Part shown: positions 11,170 to 23,414 of the stretch, in pieces
Numbering within the stretch: the first letter of the stretch is position 1
Layout: every line of letters begins with the position of its first letter
Assembly (NCBI GenBank): GCA_019722365.1
Contig: JADFUC010001000.1
Span: 1,426,001 to 1,490,000, forward strand
Direction of reading: 5' to 3'
Source: Lithospermum erythrorhizon
Lineage: Eukaryota; Streptophyta; Magnoliopsida; Boraginales; Boraginaceae
DNA length: 64,000 nucleotides
The notes under the pieces: generated by a model
Databases searched by the model: none
What the model was told of the DNA's origin: nothing
What the model saw: only the letters and a program-made list of their open reading frames with translations
Position numbers and translations under genes: made by a program

Positions 11170-14100
11170 CTTAATGTCCGATTATCTTTATGTACCTCCT
11201 TGACAAACTTGCACATATGAAATACATGCATGATATTCTCTGACAGAGTCTCACAAATTTGACATGCATTTGGGATTTGAACATATCTTTTAATTTGAGC
11301 GTGTCTTTTGATCAGTTATTAGTTGTAGCCAATACGACATGTAGGTATACATCACAATGTACGATTTTGCATGGAACCTTTACTTTCCAGATATCCTTGA
11401 AAGTTGTAGAGTCTGATGAACTATTTGATGCATCTAAACTCCTTACGGTGTTCATGTGTCTCTAAACGTGATATGCTCCTTTGATTGTGAAAACTCCTTT
11501 TGCATTAGATGACCAGTACGGAATATCTTCTCTATCCAAATGTGTTAATGGAATCTGTAAAATGTCCTCACTGTCAATAGGAAAGAATAAAAAGATCTCA
11601 CGAAGTCCAACTTTCCAAACACGATATCCTCGTTGATTGGAGTGCGATAACGCAAATCTTTAAGTCGTCTTCCTGAGGTGTAATGACGTGTTTGATTGAG
11701 TATAGTTAACCCGTCTTTGCTTCCAATATTGGTCTTTTACCGACCCTTTCGCGCCATTTTGTTCCTTTGTTGATGAAAGTGTGAGCGATAGCGGACTTCG
11801 CGCGTATAACTTGGTTTGGTACCTAGTTACTGGCATGATGGAAGAACCATTTGGAAAATACCTTGTTTTTATGCGTGAGTGCGAATCTTATTTGGATCGG
11901 CGAGAAGCCTCAGAGCTTTTCTTAGAGAGAAGTGCATTATTGAAATCTTGGGCCTGTCGGAATCCTAAACCGCCTTCTTCTTTACTTTGACACGGAGTAG
12001 CCCAGGATATCCAATGTATTTTTATTTTTGAGTATCGATCCCTTGATAGTTTGATAGCATAGTGTCGATCTCATTCTTTTCAGTAGGTAGTTTGAAATCT
12101 TGCATTATATAGAGTGGGGAATGATTCTAATACTAATGTAAGGAAAACCTCTTTACTGCTTTGAGAAAGTAATCACAGGCTTCGGTTCTCCTTTGGTGTT
12201 AATCTGTCAATGGCCAGTTGAAAACCTCTTTTTTGGAGGCAGATGTTGGTTGGAAGACCAGATATTGGCCATGGGTAGGGACTTGGCATGCCTAGAATCC
12301 TATGTCATTTACAATTAGAGAGTCCACATTTGAAATTTGAAAACAATGGTGGACTTTTGGATACTAACACGTTGTGCAAACCACCACCATTCATGAAGTC
12401 TTAGAATCCTTGGGATGAGTATGAACTTCTCGTGGAAGCCTTACCAAGCAACAAAGTGTGTCATCCACAAACATAAGGTGGGAGAGGTTACATATCGTTT
12501 TCCATCGATAAGACATTCAATTCCCCTCTTACCTGAAACCCTTTTAAGAAGAGAGAGATTAAACCCTCGGTATAAATTATGAATAGATAAGAAGACAAGG
12601 GACCTCGCTGTCGAAGTCCTCTCCCAGGCTTAATATGCCCAACTTGGTCTCCTTTAATCAATAAAGAATATGTGACAGATTCGACATATAACATAATAAG
12701 TGAGACCCATTTAGCACCAAAACCCATATGTATTAACGTGTCCTTCAAAAAACTCCATTCCACCGTATAAGTAGCTTTGGCGTACCCGATTTAATGGACA
12801 CTTAGATCCTACTCTTCAGTTTCTTACATTGCAGTAACGCAGTATTGTTTAATAGGCCAATAAGATGTTATCCGTGATGAGACAATTAGGAACGAATGCA
12901 CTTTGTGTTTCAGAGATAACATACGGTAAAAAAGTTTTCAATCTTATTGCTAAAGCTTTGGAGATAACTTTAAGCCGTATTCACATGGCAAATGAGTCGG
13001 CCCCATCGCGTAATAAGCCAGATACCGATTTTGGAGTATCGAGTGTTATATGTGTAAAATTAAACTTCTTTAAGAAGATACCATTATTTAAAAAACGTAA
13101 GACCATATTGACCAGATCATCTTTCACCGTGTCCCAGTAGTGTTGAAAGAAAATAGCTGACATTCCGTCCGGACACAGTGCTTCAAGTACCGCCATGGGA
13201 ATATAAGGCATTTTCGCTACTCCTCTGAAAAGTTTGGCTCCAAAAGTGTGACCATGTCTCTTGAGAAAGTACGAGTATCCAACTGAGTCACATCTATTGG
13301 ATCCCCAGTGCTCTCAGATGTAAAAAGCTTGGTATAAAATATACCGTACCACACATATGCGCGGCCGTATCGATGCAGTAGCCTTCATCGTCTTGTAGGG
13401 CTGTGATGAGATTAAAGTTGCTTCTCATAGCCGACAATGCATGGAAATAAGTTGTGTTCCTATCTCCTTTGACTCTCGAGCTCTCGATGGAAACGCAATC
13501 GTATATCGTAGAACACGACCCAATTTGTCAATCTCCTTAGCAAGCTTAATAGCCTCGGCCTTGAGATATAGTAATAACTCTGTTGAAGGATATCTAAATT
13601 GTTGTTGTTTGCTATTGATTGAATTCCTAAACACAATCGATACCACGACTTTACTGATTGAGCAAACCGATCTCTTTGGAGCGGATACCTATTTGACCGA
13701 ACCAGCACTTGGATACTCCTCTTTTAAACTTTATCCACCATACTGAACCACCGGTTTACTTTCCTCGTATAAGCGCAACCTTCTTGAGAAGCGAGATCTA
13801 CGTGTAGCCTTGATAATTAGGATTGTGTTCCCAGAATAGAAGCAAAGGGAGGTGATTCGGGGTGTTAGTGGACAAATGATGTAATTTGGCGTCACGGGTA
13901 GCAATCTATGATCTTTGCCGGCAAAGGGCTCTGTCGAGTCTTGCCTGGTAGAGTGAGTGAGATAAAGTTGTTGCGCGGTAAAAGGCTCATATCCAATATT
14001 AACAATCCAGCGTTCTCTGACCCGCCCAGGAAAAGAAATTATCCATTTGCCGAATTTGAATTGGATTCTTCATTTAGGGAAGCTTGAGCTTAGCTATGAT

Positions 14101-14450
14101 GCAAAAATTCGGTACAAATCCCTCATATACAATGTTGGAATATTAGATGGCCAATGAATCCTCACTGATTCCATTTAGAGAATTTCCTTAGAAGTTCGTG
14201 ATGCCCTTAAAACCAGCAGACCTCAGTATACAAATTATCTTCTCTGAATAAGCCTCATTATGATGTGTTGAATAAGATTTAACTTCAATATTAACCGACC
14301 CGAGAGAGGCCAAAGGAAGGCCAAGCCCCTGTATCCTTCCCTCTTTTTTTTTCCATGACGAAGAGCATTTGGTAACTTAACTTTTTTTTAACAAGTCCCA
14401 TTAACTTCGTATCTAATCTTAGTCTCAGTAAGGGAAAACTAAACTAGGCT
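11170..14450 (-). pseudogene. LINE ORF2 remnants: reverse transcriptase and zinc-binding domain
   Basis: A segment at 13211-12981 contains PDGMSAIFFQHYWDTVKDDL, the start of the plant LINE reverse transcriptase. A segment at 12763-12488 contains EWSFLKDTLIHMGFGAKWV and, after KPGRGLRQ, a GDPLS-like box mutated to RGPLSSYLF. Near 11290-11170 the frame CQICETLSENIMHVFHMCKF is a zf-RVT-type domain with paired cysteines and histidine. Sequence at about 14400-14200 might be a ruined endonuclease start but I cannot show catalytic residues. The catalytic FADD-type box was not found intact. Confidence 0.8.
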
Positions 14451-15365
14451 TTTAGAGATCACTAACTTCGGCTAGTGACATTGCCAGAGGTGGCCCAAAC
14501 CTCGGCAGGTTCCGGTGAGTATACTGTGGCGACGGGCAGTTGCCCTGTTGCAAAGCCATTGGATGGTTCTGTGAAGTATCCTCCGATCCGTCGTTTGGAA
14601 AGCAACACTTGAGGGTAATCACCTCATGGTAAGGATGTTGTCTTTTTCTTTGCTCTCCTTGAAATTTTTTTTCTTACGTGACCTTGAATGCTTCATTGGG
14701 TTACTTGGACCCTTTATAACCTTGCTAGTATTCTGGTAATCAAAAAATTGATTATCTCCAAAAAATCTAGTAGAAAATCGTTCATTATTGTGGGCATTTG
14801 AATTTTGAGTATCATATAAATGAGCACAGAGTATAGACAAAGCCTCATTTTCTGGCACATGCGCCTTCATGAAATTACTCCCACAGTTAAAGCCATTGTC
14901 TACCTTTACATCCGGAATTAAAGCTTGTTGGAGTAATCAAAGCCCCACGTAACTCCACTTCCCTCTTTCCCGTACTTGTAATTTATGATAACTCCTCTCT
15001 TCCATTGAACTCATAATCACCTCCTCCTCAAAAGGTTCTTTTTTGAAAACCGAGCGAATTAGTGGCGATTTCCATACTGCTCAACGAAAGCGTAGCGTGG
15101 CTGGAAATTTATTACCCCCGCTTCCGAGGTAATAAATGCCGAGATACCGTTACCGTGGAATGTAGTGCGGTGTCCTGTGCTACCGTTGTCGGACGAACTG
15201 CTTCCTCTTGCATTCTATCACCAGCAAACCCCCAAGTCAAAGAATTCTGATTAGTTTGTGAAACCTCAATTTCTGAGTGAAACGGCCACAGGGTTCATCG
15301 TTGATCTGAGAAAATAATCCATAACTTCTCCATTGGTGCTTTGATCCAAAGATCATACACGCTCA

Positions 15366-16015
15366 TTATGAGAATTGACACACGCCGCCCAAATACGGAG
15401 CCTTTGCCTTGATAGTGCCATTACATTTGAAACAAAGGTTAGGCGGGGCGTTTATATCCCGAATATCCAGCCATGACGCTACTCGCCGGCCTTGAATAGC
15501 GTCTGAGAGGTTGGCCGAGAAAAATCTAGACCCACCTTTCTCTCGACGAGGTTTGACATCTTCACAACTCGGAAGAAAGCTCTCCAAGTTTCTTTGGCCA
15601 CTCCCGTAAAACTCGACTTCAAACCATAGTTTGGATCAAAAAGTACATTTGCCAGAAAGGGGAAAGAGTGGGGATGCTTTGACCTAATCTTTCATGATAA
15701 TAATTGAGTATCAAAGCACCAGGACCGGTTCCATTATTTGTAGCTATAAGAGGCGAAGGGAAAGAGAAAATGTGAATACGGTCCCGTAACCTGGATATCT
15801 GAATGTCTTACGACAATTCCCGAGCCTTAGGCGATTGCCAATTTCATACCTTAAATGCTCACAAAAGAATCTTTCAGAGATATAACTTTTGCATACACGC
15901 TAAGTTCACATTCCAAAATTCCTTCCGCCAAGTCCTCTTCTTCTAAGTTGATGGGCCTCAATTCCGAATCTGATAACTTGCATTTGAGCAGACTCCTAAT
16001 GATGGAAGCATCCAT
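15366..16015 (-). pseudogene. LINE ORF1 remnant (DUF4283-like with a broken CCHC motif)
   Basis: The start codon at 16015 opens MDASIIRSLLKCKLSDSE followed by an acidic stretch and a strand-like KVISLKDSF block, typical of the nucleic-acid-binding ORF1 of plant LINEs. Further on (about 15470-15370) PPNLCFKCNGTI resembles the family motif before a CCHC knuckle, but the expected Gly-His is lost. Stops separate the parts. Confidence 0.55.
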
Positions 16016-17640
16016 AATTCTGAAGGGGTGACAATAAAATGAAATAACAAAAAGAAAATGAAGGCAAAAAATAAAGCTTAAAGCTGTAATATCAATGTCC
16101 ATTAGGGCCAAGCTTTTTATTTTGCACATTAGGAGGATAAGATCCTGTGACGAATCAATCCACCAACACCAAATCCTCCTAGTGTTACTAAGGAGATATG
16201 ATATGATCCACCACATCTTTCGACTGATCATGGATAAATCTGACAATAAACACCACATCTTCTTCATAGATCGGGTAAGATCGGGCATATAACACTACTG
16301 AATAGAAACAATGATCTTGCAGGTGCAAGGAGATCCCTAGAATCACGCTTCAGAAAGATACAAGGAACCTTAAAAGTGGAACAGAAGAGCCAGAAAAATC
16401 CGAATCGATTGAATTAAAATCACCGTTAAGCAATAAACGAGATTACAACTAAATGCTGCTGTGAATCTGGGATATGGAAATCCGTGAAGATAATATTTGA
16501 AGTATGAAAATTGTTAGAGAAAACTGCTCCAGAGAAATTCTAGAGAGGGTGTTTATTATGTAATGGAATATACGTCTAGAGAGGAAATTGCTCCAGAGAG
16601 ATCTACTTTGAAATCTTCTTGATAATCATCGTACTAATTTTTGTTAGTAATCAATTAAGCATCGTACGGAGTACTATTTTACGGTAATTAGTCTGGTCGA
16701 ATTCTGTCGCATGTTAAATTCACTCAACTCGTTACATACAACGGCAAACAAAATGTTTATGGTTATTGTCCTCTCAAATGATTATTTTAGATGGAGGGAG
16801 AGTGAATTTTCGGTATGACCTCATCAAGTAGAATTAAGTTCTATTTTAATCTATAATAATGATAATATAACATTTTGATATTTAATATTCGTATAAATAT
16901 TGTAATTTGATTCTCAATTCAAAGAATTATAGTATCATGGATCATACTATAACATGATCTCACTTTTGTCGATCACCATATCAATAATTTACTCGATGAA
17001 GGAAGTATAACAATTGTCGGTTTGGAAAAAAATGTTAAAAAGTCATGAAATGCACGTAATAAAATTCTTCTTCTTACATGTATATTCATTATTTGATATT
17101 CATTAGCCACGAGTCAGATCTGTACGTAGTAGTCGATTAAGACCTTTTTTTTTACAAACATATGATATTTAACTTTACAATCCATTTGAGTAACAAATAA
17201 TAATATTTATCAAACTTTTTAATATAACCAAATAATTTTCATTATACTATTTACGCTTCTTATATACTTATATTAAGTAATCAATTGTCATAAAGTTTTT
17301 ATGTTCAATTTAATCCTCTTTACTCCCACTTAGTTGGGAATCTCATTAGACAAATTTGCATTAATTTGAAAGTTATGCAAGACAACTCATGCAGTGAAGC
17401 GAATTCGATCATGAACTAAAGAAGTACTCCAATATTACAAACTTTTTTCTTTAAATGTAATGAAAAATAACCTCATCGTTTTTTCAGTGATTGGAGCTCA
17501 TGATCTCCCATTAAGCTTAAGTTATTATACCATCTAACTACCAAACCACTAAAGCGATGTGTAATGCAAAGAAGAATTTTTATTATTTATCACTTAAATT
17601 TATAAAATAAAACTTATTATAGGAAAAATTTCTACTCGGT
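16016..17640. other. AT-rich spacer downstream of the LINE 5' end
   Basis: The first 300 bases probably include the LINE 5' untranslated region. The rest is AT-rich with no supported gene. A GGAGTACT word near 16670 and ATGGAGGGAGAG near 16790 could be the two ends of a worn MITE, which I cannot confirm. Confidence 0.4.
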
Positions 17641-18960
17641 GTATAGTTTTGCTCAGATGAAAAGGATTATTTGTCAAACTACAAGTCCACTAGCGTTGGG
17701 CGGCGATTTGTGAGATGTCGACTTCTAGCGACGATGGGAGCTTAGTAAGACTTGAGCTTGATTTGAGTTTGAGCGTGGCTTTGATTTGATTTGATTTGGA
17801 GTCTTGATAGGAGCCTTAGTATGAGCTCGGCTTGACTTAGTGACTTGATTTGACTTGATTTGAATAGGAGCTCTATGAAATTTGGATAATGTCAATCTGA
17901 AGTCTTGATGGAATTTGAGGACTAAGTCACAGGACTTGGATATGGAGTCCGAGCCGAGGGCATAGCGGTATTCCGTGTTAGTGTATGGACTTGATCTTTA
18001 GGTGTGAAGCTTGATCTCCGGTCTACTTTAGACTTGATGGACTTACTGCAAGCATTTGCATTGTGGGACTTGCTTTGAGTACTACTAGTGGGACTTTGAA
18101 TTTATCACCCAGGAGGTATTTCACCTTTTTGTGGTGGGACTATGTAGATGGATAAGCTACTTGTCTTTGAGTGGGACTTAGTGTCTTGATATGACACTTG
18201 ATTTGAGATAGGACTCCGAGCTTTGAGTTGTATGGAGTGATGGCAAGCAAGTGTTGAAGCCGGCGTTGTAGCACAGCACATCTTATCTCGGCACTTAGCG
18301 GCGTGTTGTTGTAGAGTGAGGCTTGGGGATGACCTGGCTTTTATTTTGGCCTACTCGAGGTGTTTTCCGGCCACCACGTGGTCTTTCGGTAGCGGTTCCA
18401 AAGATTTAACCCAGAAAATGTCAAAGGTTTTTTACTGTGTTTTTACTCGAGGTTTTTTCGAGATGTGATGTTACAATGTATGTTTTTTTGTGATGGAATT
18501 TTCGAACAAATAGGGGGGGGGTTTATATATAGGTTCTGGGCTTCAGTGTTTTGCTCTTTGGTTGGGTGGTTTTATTTTCGGTGGATTATGATCTTAATCA
18601 TTAATTTTTTTAGAAGCGAATCTGGGCCAAGTTCGGACGTTTAGGAAGTAATTAACTTCTCAAGAAATCATTATAGCGCCTATAATCACCAAGAGAAGGT
18701 TCCGAATTTAATTTTCATTTGACCCGGTTATTTTTGGGCCTTGATTTTGAGCAGCGTAACTTGCAGATGTACGTTTTGAGCCGTGGTTTAGATTAGCCGT
18801 TTTGGTGGCGTGGGCACAGATGTTAACATAGACGATTTTAATCAATAAAATTAAGGGTTTCGAGCCTAATTTCAATTGACATTACGGTACATTTTTTCGG
18901 AAGCCTATTTCGAATTCCCAAATTTCGGGGAACCGCTTGTTCGGCCGAGGTTGATTGAGA
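17640..18960. repeat. Repetitive, GC-richer block, probably retrotransposon debris
   Basis: The block is GT/GA-rich, with repeated words such as CTTGATTTGA, GACTTGAT and GTGGGACTT at irregular spacing, and a TATATATAGG box near 18530. Its composition changes sharply from the flanks. It resembles the LTR or leader of an LTR retrotransposon, but no matching second copy is present in the window and no coding domain is seen. Confidence 0.35.
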
Positions 18961-19147
18961 ACCTTAATTAGCCAGTATCTTCGACTTTTAATTAAGTTAA
19001 TTAATTTATCTTAATTAATTTAATTATTGATAAAAAAAATTATGTGTACACGATGTCAAACTGTTTTCTATTGTCCCATACTCCCATTCCATCAATTCTC
19101 ATGAACAAAAGTGGGACTTTGAAGTATACCCCCAACAACTATTTAGG

Positions 19148-19195
19148 TCTTATCCCAATCAGAATTATTGATCTTATCCCAATCAGAATTATTGA
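19148..19195. repeat. Tandem duplication of 24 bp
   Basis: Two identical adjacent copies beginning TCTTATCCCAATCAGAATTA, at 19148 and 19172. Confidence 0.85.
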
Positions 19196-19380
19196 AGGAA
19201 GATTTGCAACGCCGCCACTTGTTTGTTATTTTTATAAGATTTTTACATTAAAATTAGAGTGATTATCATTCATTGAAATGTATGTGAAAATCATTAATCT
19301 TTTATTATAAGACAACTTGCTCAAACTTTAAAATAGTCTTATCGCATGTAATTTGATTATATTCTCAGTTAACCTTCATT

Positions 19381-19471
19381 TTTTATTCGTGGAATATACT
19401 CTTAGTTTTGAAAACAAATTTAGACTACAATATCGATCGACGTAAAATAAGAGTATATTCCACGAATAAAA
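19381..19471. repeat. Perfect 24-bp inverted repeat (hairpin)
   Basis: The left arm at 19381-19404 begins TTTTATTCGTGGAATATACT. The right arm at 19448-19471 is its exact reverse complement. The loop is 43 bases. It may be the core of a small MITE. Confidence 0.8.
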
Positions 19472-20441
19472 AGTAAGAAAGAGATAAACCACCACTATCA
19501 AAACATGATATTATAGAAAAGTTAAGTTAAAGAATAATTTATGTTATTCAACTTGAAGATATGGAAAAAAAAAAAGTCAAAAACAGGGACAGAATTTGCT
19601 GAGGAACTTTGAAACCATCTAGAAACACACGAGCACAAATAGAGATACGGACTTAGGGTGAGTATTTCTTTTGGATACACAAAGGCCATATGTACTGTAT
19701 TTGGATTAAAAACATTTAAACATCATTATTAATTTATTATAATTACTCGGCCCATATATGATGGATGGACCAAGGGTAAGGGCTCAGCTTGGGAAAATTA
19801 ATTTTTGTTTGAGATTGGTTGAATTAGATTTTACTATTTTAGTATTCAACTACCAAGGCGGCAAGGCCTACCAATTGAACTACTCGTCCATATGATTGTA
19901 AATGAGAAGCACTTTATCCAATGTCACTTGGTTTGATTTGATTCAAATGGTATGATTCTAAAGTTCAGTTTGATTCCAGGTCGAGGAAAATTTGGAGTTA
20001 GATTCAGTTCAGGCCATTCGGAGGTTCGAGGTTCGAATCTGACGGCTTGAAGTTCGACTTGGTCGATTTGAATATTTCATGATGAAACAAGAGAAATGGA
20101 AAAAATAACAAATTTATATTGTTTGAGCTTAATAAAATATTCGGGTTTGAGTTCAACCCAACCTAAAACGATATTCGAGTTCGGCTAGTGCTACAGGGAA
20201 CATTGAACCTCAATCGAACACAGTCAACCTCTTTTAGAGGCCCAGAATCAAGAAATTTCTCAAAATGCTACTCGAATTGTGGGAAATAATTAGGTATAAC
20301 CTAGCTTGGTCTAATGTAATGGAGATCTTTGATTGTTGCTTATGTTGGTGGTGATTGAGGTTCTTAGAGCCTTCCATTTCTAGCGATAACACAAGAGTTA
20401 CAACTATCAATATCTTCAATCTTCATGATCATATTCATACA

Positions 20442-20810
20442 TGTTGGAAATGTTGGCCCAATAATCCCAATGACCCATTGTAACTCTAACCTAATCCCCA
20501 TATAGTGTGATTGGTTGTTAGTGTGTTAGTTTGAGCCTCTTCGCTTAGTGCCTCTTTTGTAGGTTTCACTCTTGAACTAGTGAGCTTAGTGTCTTTTAGA
20601 GTTGTAAGAGAACCTCCCTAGCTTTGTGCGTTAGAGTCTTTGTAACTCCCTTCTTCGCGTTCGAGTTACTTCTATTTCCATCTTAGTGTAAGGTCTTAGT
20701 CGGGTTTGTAGAAGGTAAAAGGTTGGGTTGTCAGGGTTTCGATTGGTAGCGAGTTTTATAAGAGGAATCAAGCAGTAGGGGAAAACCTAGTCAACGGCAA
20801 CAACGATATA
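20442..20810 (+). repeat. 5' LTR of element A (minimum extent)
   Basis: Starts TGTTGGAAATGTTGGCCCAA and matches the copy at 22394 through a shared CAACAACGATAT-like word near its end. The true end may lie farther right. Confidence 0.7.
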
Positions 20811-21844
20811 GATGCTGCTTGGCTTGATTAATTATCGAGGCTTGGGTTGAGAGTTGTCGGGGTTCGGAAGTCGTTGCCAAGTTGACCGAGTTCGTGACTG
20901 AATTGGGTCAGAACTGAAGAGTTGACTCTAGTTCGTTTGTCGGACCTGGAGAATAAAGATACGTTGGTCGGATCTTGTTGAAGTTGTGTTACCGGAGAGG
21001 AAGAGACCACGGAGAGGCTTCTTGTCGGAGCCCCGGAAGCCGCGGATTCCCGATCTTTGTTTGCCAGTTCGAGGTTTCTTAATTTCCTTTGGAACTAAGA
21101 GATATTAGATCTCATAAAATGCCCGTTGAACAATTTTATTGATCAACCGATTTAAACATTCAAAATTATAAGTTCATGTTAGAAATCAATAGTTATTGGT
21201 TTCATTTATTGTGCTCATTTCGATAATTTTGTAACAATTCATTTACTAGTTTAGTAAATGTGATTACATAAACGGAATATTCAACCATAGTAATTGTAAT
21301 TACTAGTCGGGTTCTCAGGATAATAGAAGGGGTTATTCCAAATTGCTAGATCTCATGCATAACCGTTATAATAATATTAATTCATAATATTATACTCTTC
21401 TTTGATATCGAGCTGAGAAGGTCCTACGCATACATTGATGTTGAGTTATATTTCATATATGAAATTAAACGATTACTTGCTAAATTGAGAATTGAATATT
21501 CTCGGTGGGAATTTACATTAGTAATGTGAAATATAAATTGGATAAACTTCGTATTAAAACTATAACTTCAATTAGTTTAATTATTCAGTGATGGGTTGAG
21601 CTTGTTGAATAACTTTAATTGTAACTAGATTGCTTGTTAGTGATTTGTTAGTATTTAATTAACTTGGCGAGTTAATTAGGTAAACAACTCTATTAATAAC
21701 TTGATAATTATTAGTACTCTTTAAGGTTTGAGTATTAATCGAGTCGAATTTCCGTTAAAACAGCAGTTGAACTCGGGTTGAGGAATTAAGGTTCTTAATA
21801 GAGATTCATAGGATTTATTAGGTTTTCTTGTCTTTGTAGTTGAA

Positions 21845-22110
21845 CTCGAGGACCTTAGTGCTAGAGTTCTATCCAAACATGCTATGTGTTCTTGCTTGTG
21901 TGTCTTGAAGTCGATGACCTTTGTGGTAGAGTTCTATCATTTGTGGACTTGACATGCTTAGTGTTCGTGTCTTTATTGTCGAAGTCGAGGATCTTTGTGG
22001 TAGAGTTTTGTCCTTTGTGGACTTGACATGCTCAGTGTTACATGTCTGTTATCGAACTTCGAGGACGCTACGGTAGAGTTACGCGGCTGTCAGACTTGGC
22101 ATGGTTTGTG
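21845..22110. repeat. Internal tandem repeats of about 64-73 bp in element A
   Basis: A word like GAGGACCTTTGTGGTAGAGT recurs near 21850, 21914, 21987 and 22060, each time followed by TGTGGACTTGACATGCT-like text. Copies are imperfect. Confidence 0.7.
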
Positions 22111-22393
22111 ATAGTGTCGCCGATGCTGTGACTTGACATGCTTTGTGTTCTTGTCGTTATTTTTGTGTGAGTGTGCCTTAGGCATCTTGGTGTTCTTGTC
22201 CACATTTTTGTGATGTGAGTGTATTGTCCTTCATGGACTTATCTTCCAGTGTTACGTCTGTCAATTTGCCCCATACAATATCACTCTTCGTTACTTTTAT
22301 GTCTTTGTGATTACAGGTAATGGTTTATCGATGATGATTTCCTAAGATTCCATGGTTAGATCAAATGCGCCACCTTGGGCCAAAGGTGGAGAT

Positions 22394-22780
22394 TGTTGGA
22401 AATATTGGCCCAATAATCCGGCATTGACCTATTTTTAACTTGACCAGCCCAACTCTTAACTTTAATCACATATAGTGCTTGATAGGTTGTTAGTGTGTTA
22501 GTTTGAACCTCTTGGCTTAGTATCTCTTTGTGAGTTCCACTCTTAACTTAGTGCTCTTTTAGAGTTGTGAGAGAACCTCCTTAGTTTTGTGCGTTAGAGT
22601 CTTTGTGACTCCTTCTTTTCACGTTAAATTCATACATTTCCGTCTTAGTATAAAGGAGTCGCCCAAGTCAGTTGTGGTAAGAGTAAAAGAGTTGGAGTTT
22701 AATGCGAGGTTTTCGGTGGCGTACGTGTTTGATAGGGAATCAAACGAATAGAAAATTGAGCCAAACCACAACAACGATAT
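22394..22780 (+). repeat. 3' LTR of element A (minimum extent)
   Basis: Starts TGTTGGAAATATTGGCCCAA directly after the polypurine tract. It is clearly diverged from the 5' copy, so the insertion is old. Confidence 0.7.
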
Positions 22781-22873
22781 CATTACCCAAGGATAAACGA
22801 CAAAGAGAATAATTCATTGTTAGTTTGATTATTTGTTCCCTAGTATCAATCCGTACATTTTAATGCAGAATGG

Positions 22874-23367
22874 TGTTGGAATTGAAGACCTAATTTGAGA
22901 CGGTTTTGGCTCTAATTATTGCCTAATTTGAGTCTAACTAAGATATATCTCTTAGCCTTGGTAGGTTTTGTTTGCCTATAAATATAGGATGTTTCTATGA
23001 GTTTTATTTATCACACAAATACTAGAATAGAGCATAATCATCCTAGAATAATATTAGGTCTTTAATATTATTGAAGAACATAGTTTTTGTTCTTGAAGAA
23101 CTTAGAGAGTTTATCTTTGTTCTTGATAGACTTTGTGGTTGAGATTTTCGGTGTATAAGAAAATACTCAACATAGATTATAGCTAGTGGTAGGGTTTGTA
23201 ACGTCTTGATTTTGTTAGTGGATTGCCGGCAGCCAGCAGGGCGTACCTTTCATATTGAGGAACACAGCTATAATCACACGTATGCATTTATTTCCGCATT
23301 TAAATTTCTGTCGTTCTTATTGATTGCTTGAAACTCCGAAAAGGATTTAGGGTCTTAAATCCTAACA
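22874..23367 (+). repeat. 5' LTR of element B
   Basis: About 494 bp, running from TGTTGGA to CCTAACA, so it has the inverted TG...CA ends of an LTR. It contains CTATAAATATAGG near 22976, a plausible promoter TATA box for the element. Confidence 0.85.
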
Positions 23368-23369
23368 AT

Positions 23370-23381
23370 TGGTATCAGAGC
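23370..23381 (+). other. Primer-binding site of element B
   Basis: TGGTATCAGAGC, a perfect match to the plant initiator-methionine tRNA 3' end, two bases after the 5' LTR. Confidence 0.9.
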
Positions 23382-23414
23382 TTGGTTGTAGCTTGGTTGT
23401 GAGTTTAAGAATCA

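Larger units (their letters stand above)
10480..16015 (-). mobile_element. LINE (non-LTR retrotransposon), decayed
   Basis: Minus-strand remnants appear in LINE order: an ORF1 with a DUF4283-like start and a CCHC-like motif (about 16015-15366), spacer, then ORF2 with reverse transcriptase (about 13211-12488) and a reverse-transcriptase-associated zinc-binding domain (about 11290-11170). No LTRs flank it. A 3' end near 10480 is inferred because the hAT element ends near 10335; a clear poly-A tail is not visible. Many stops and shifts show it is old. Confidence 0.8.
18961..20441. other. AT-rich spacer
   Basis: No gene is supported. It holds one 24-bp tandem duplication and one short perfect inverted repeat, listed separately. 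Confidence 0.5.
20442..22790 (+). mobile_element. LTR retrotransposon A, non-coding (LARD/TRIM-like)
   Basis: Two direct repeats beginning TGTTGGAAAT start at 20442 and 22394. The second is preceded by a purine tract (AAAGGTGGAGAT), the usual copia-type polypurine signal before a 3' LTR, which sets the plus orientation. The internal 1.6 kb carries no recognisable gag, protease, integrase or polymerase; about 21130-21800 instead resembles LTR-type sequence, and 21845-22110 is repetitive. This looks like a non-autonomous element or an element with an internal replacement. Its primer-binding site was not found. Confidence 0.7.

Noticed and set aside
20033..20050. GGTTCGAATC, resembling the T-loop of a tRNA
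   Set aside because: No acceptor stem, D-arm or anticodon arm could be folded around it.
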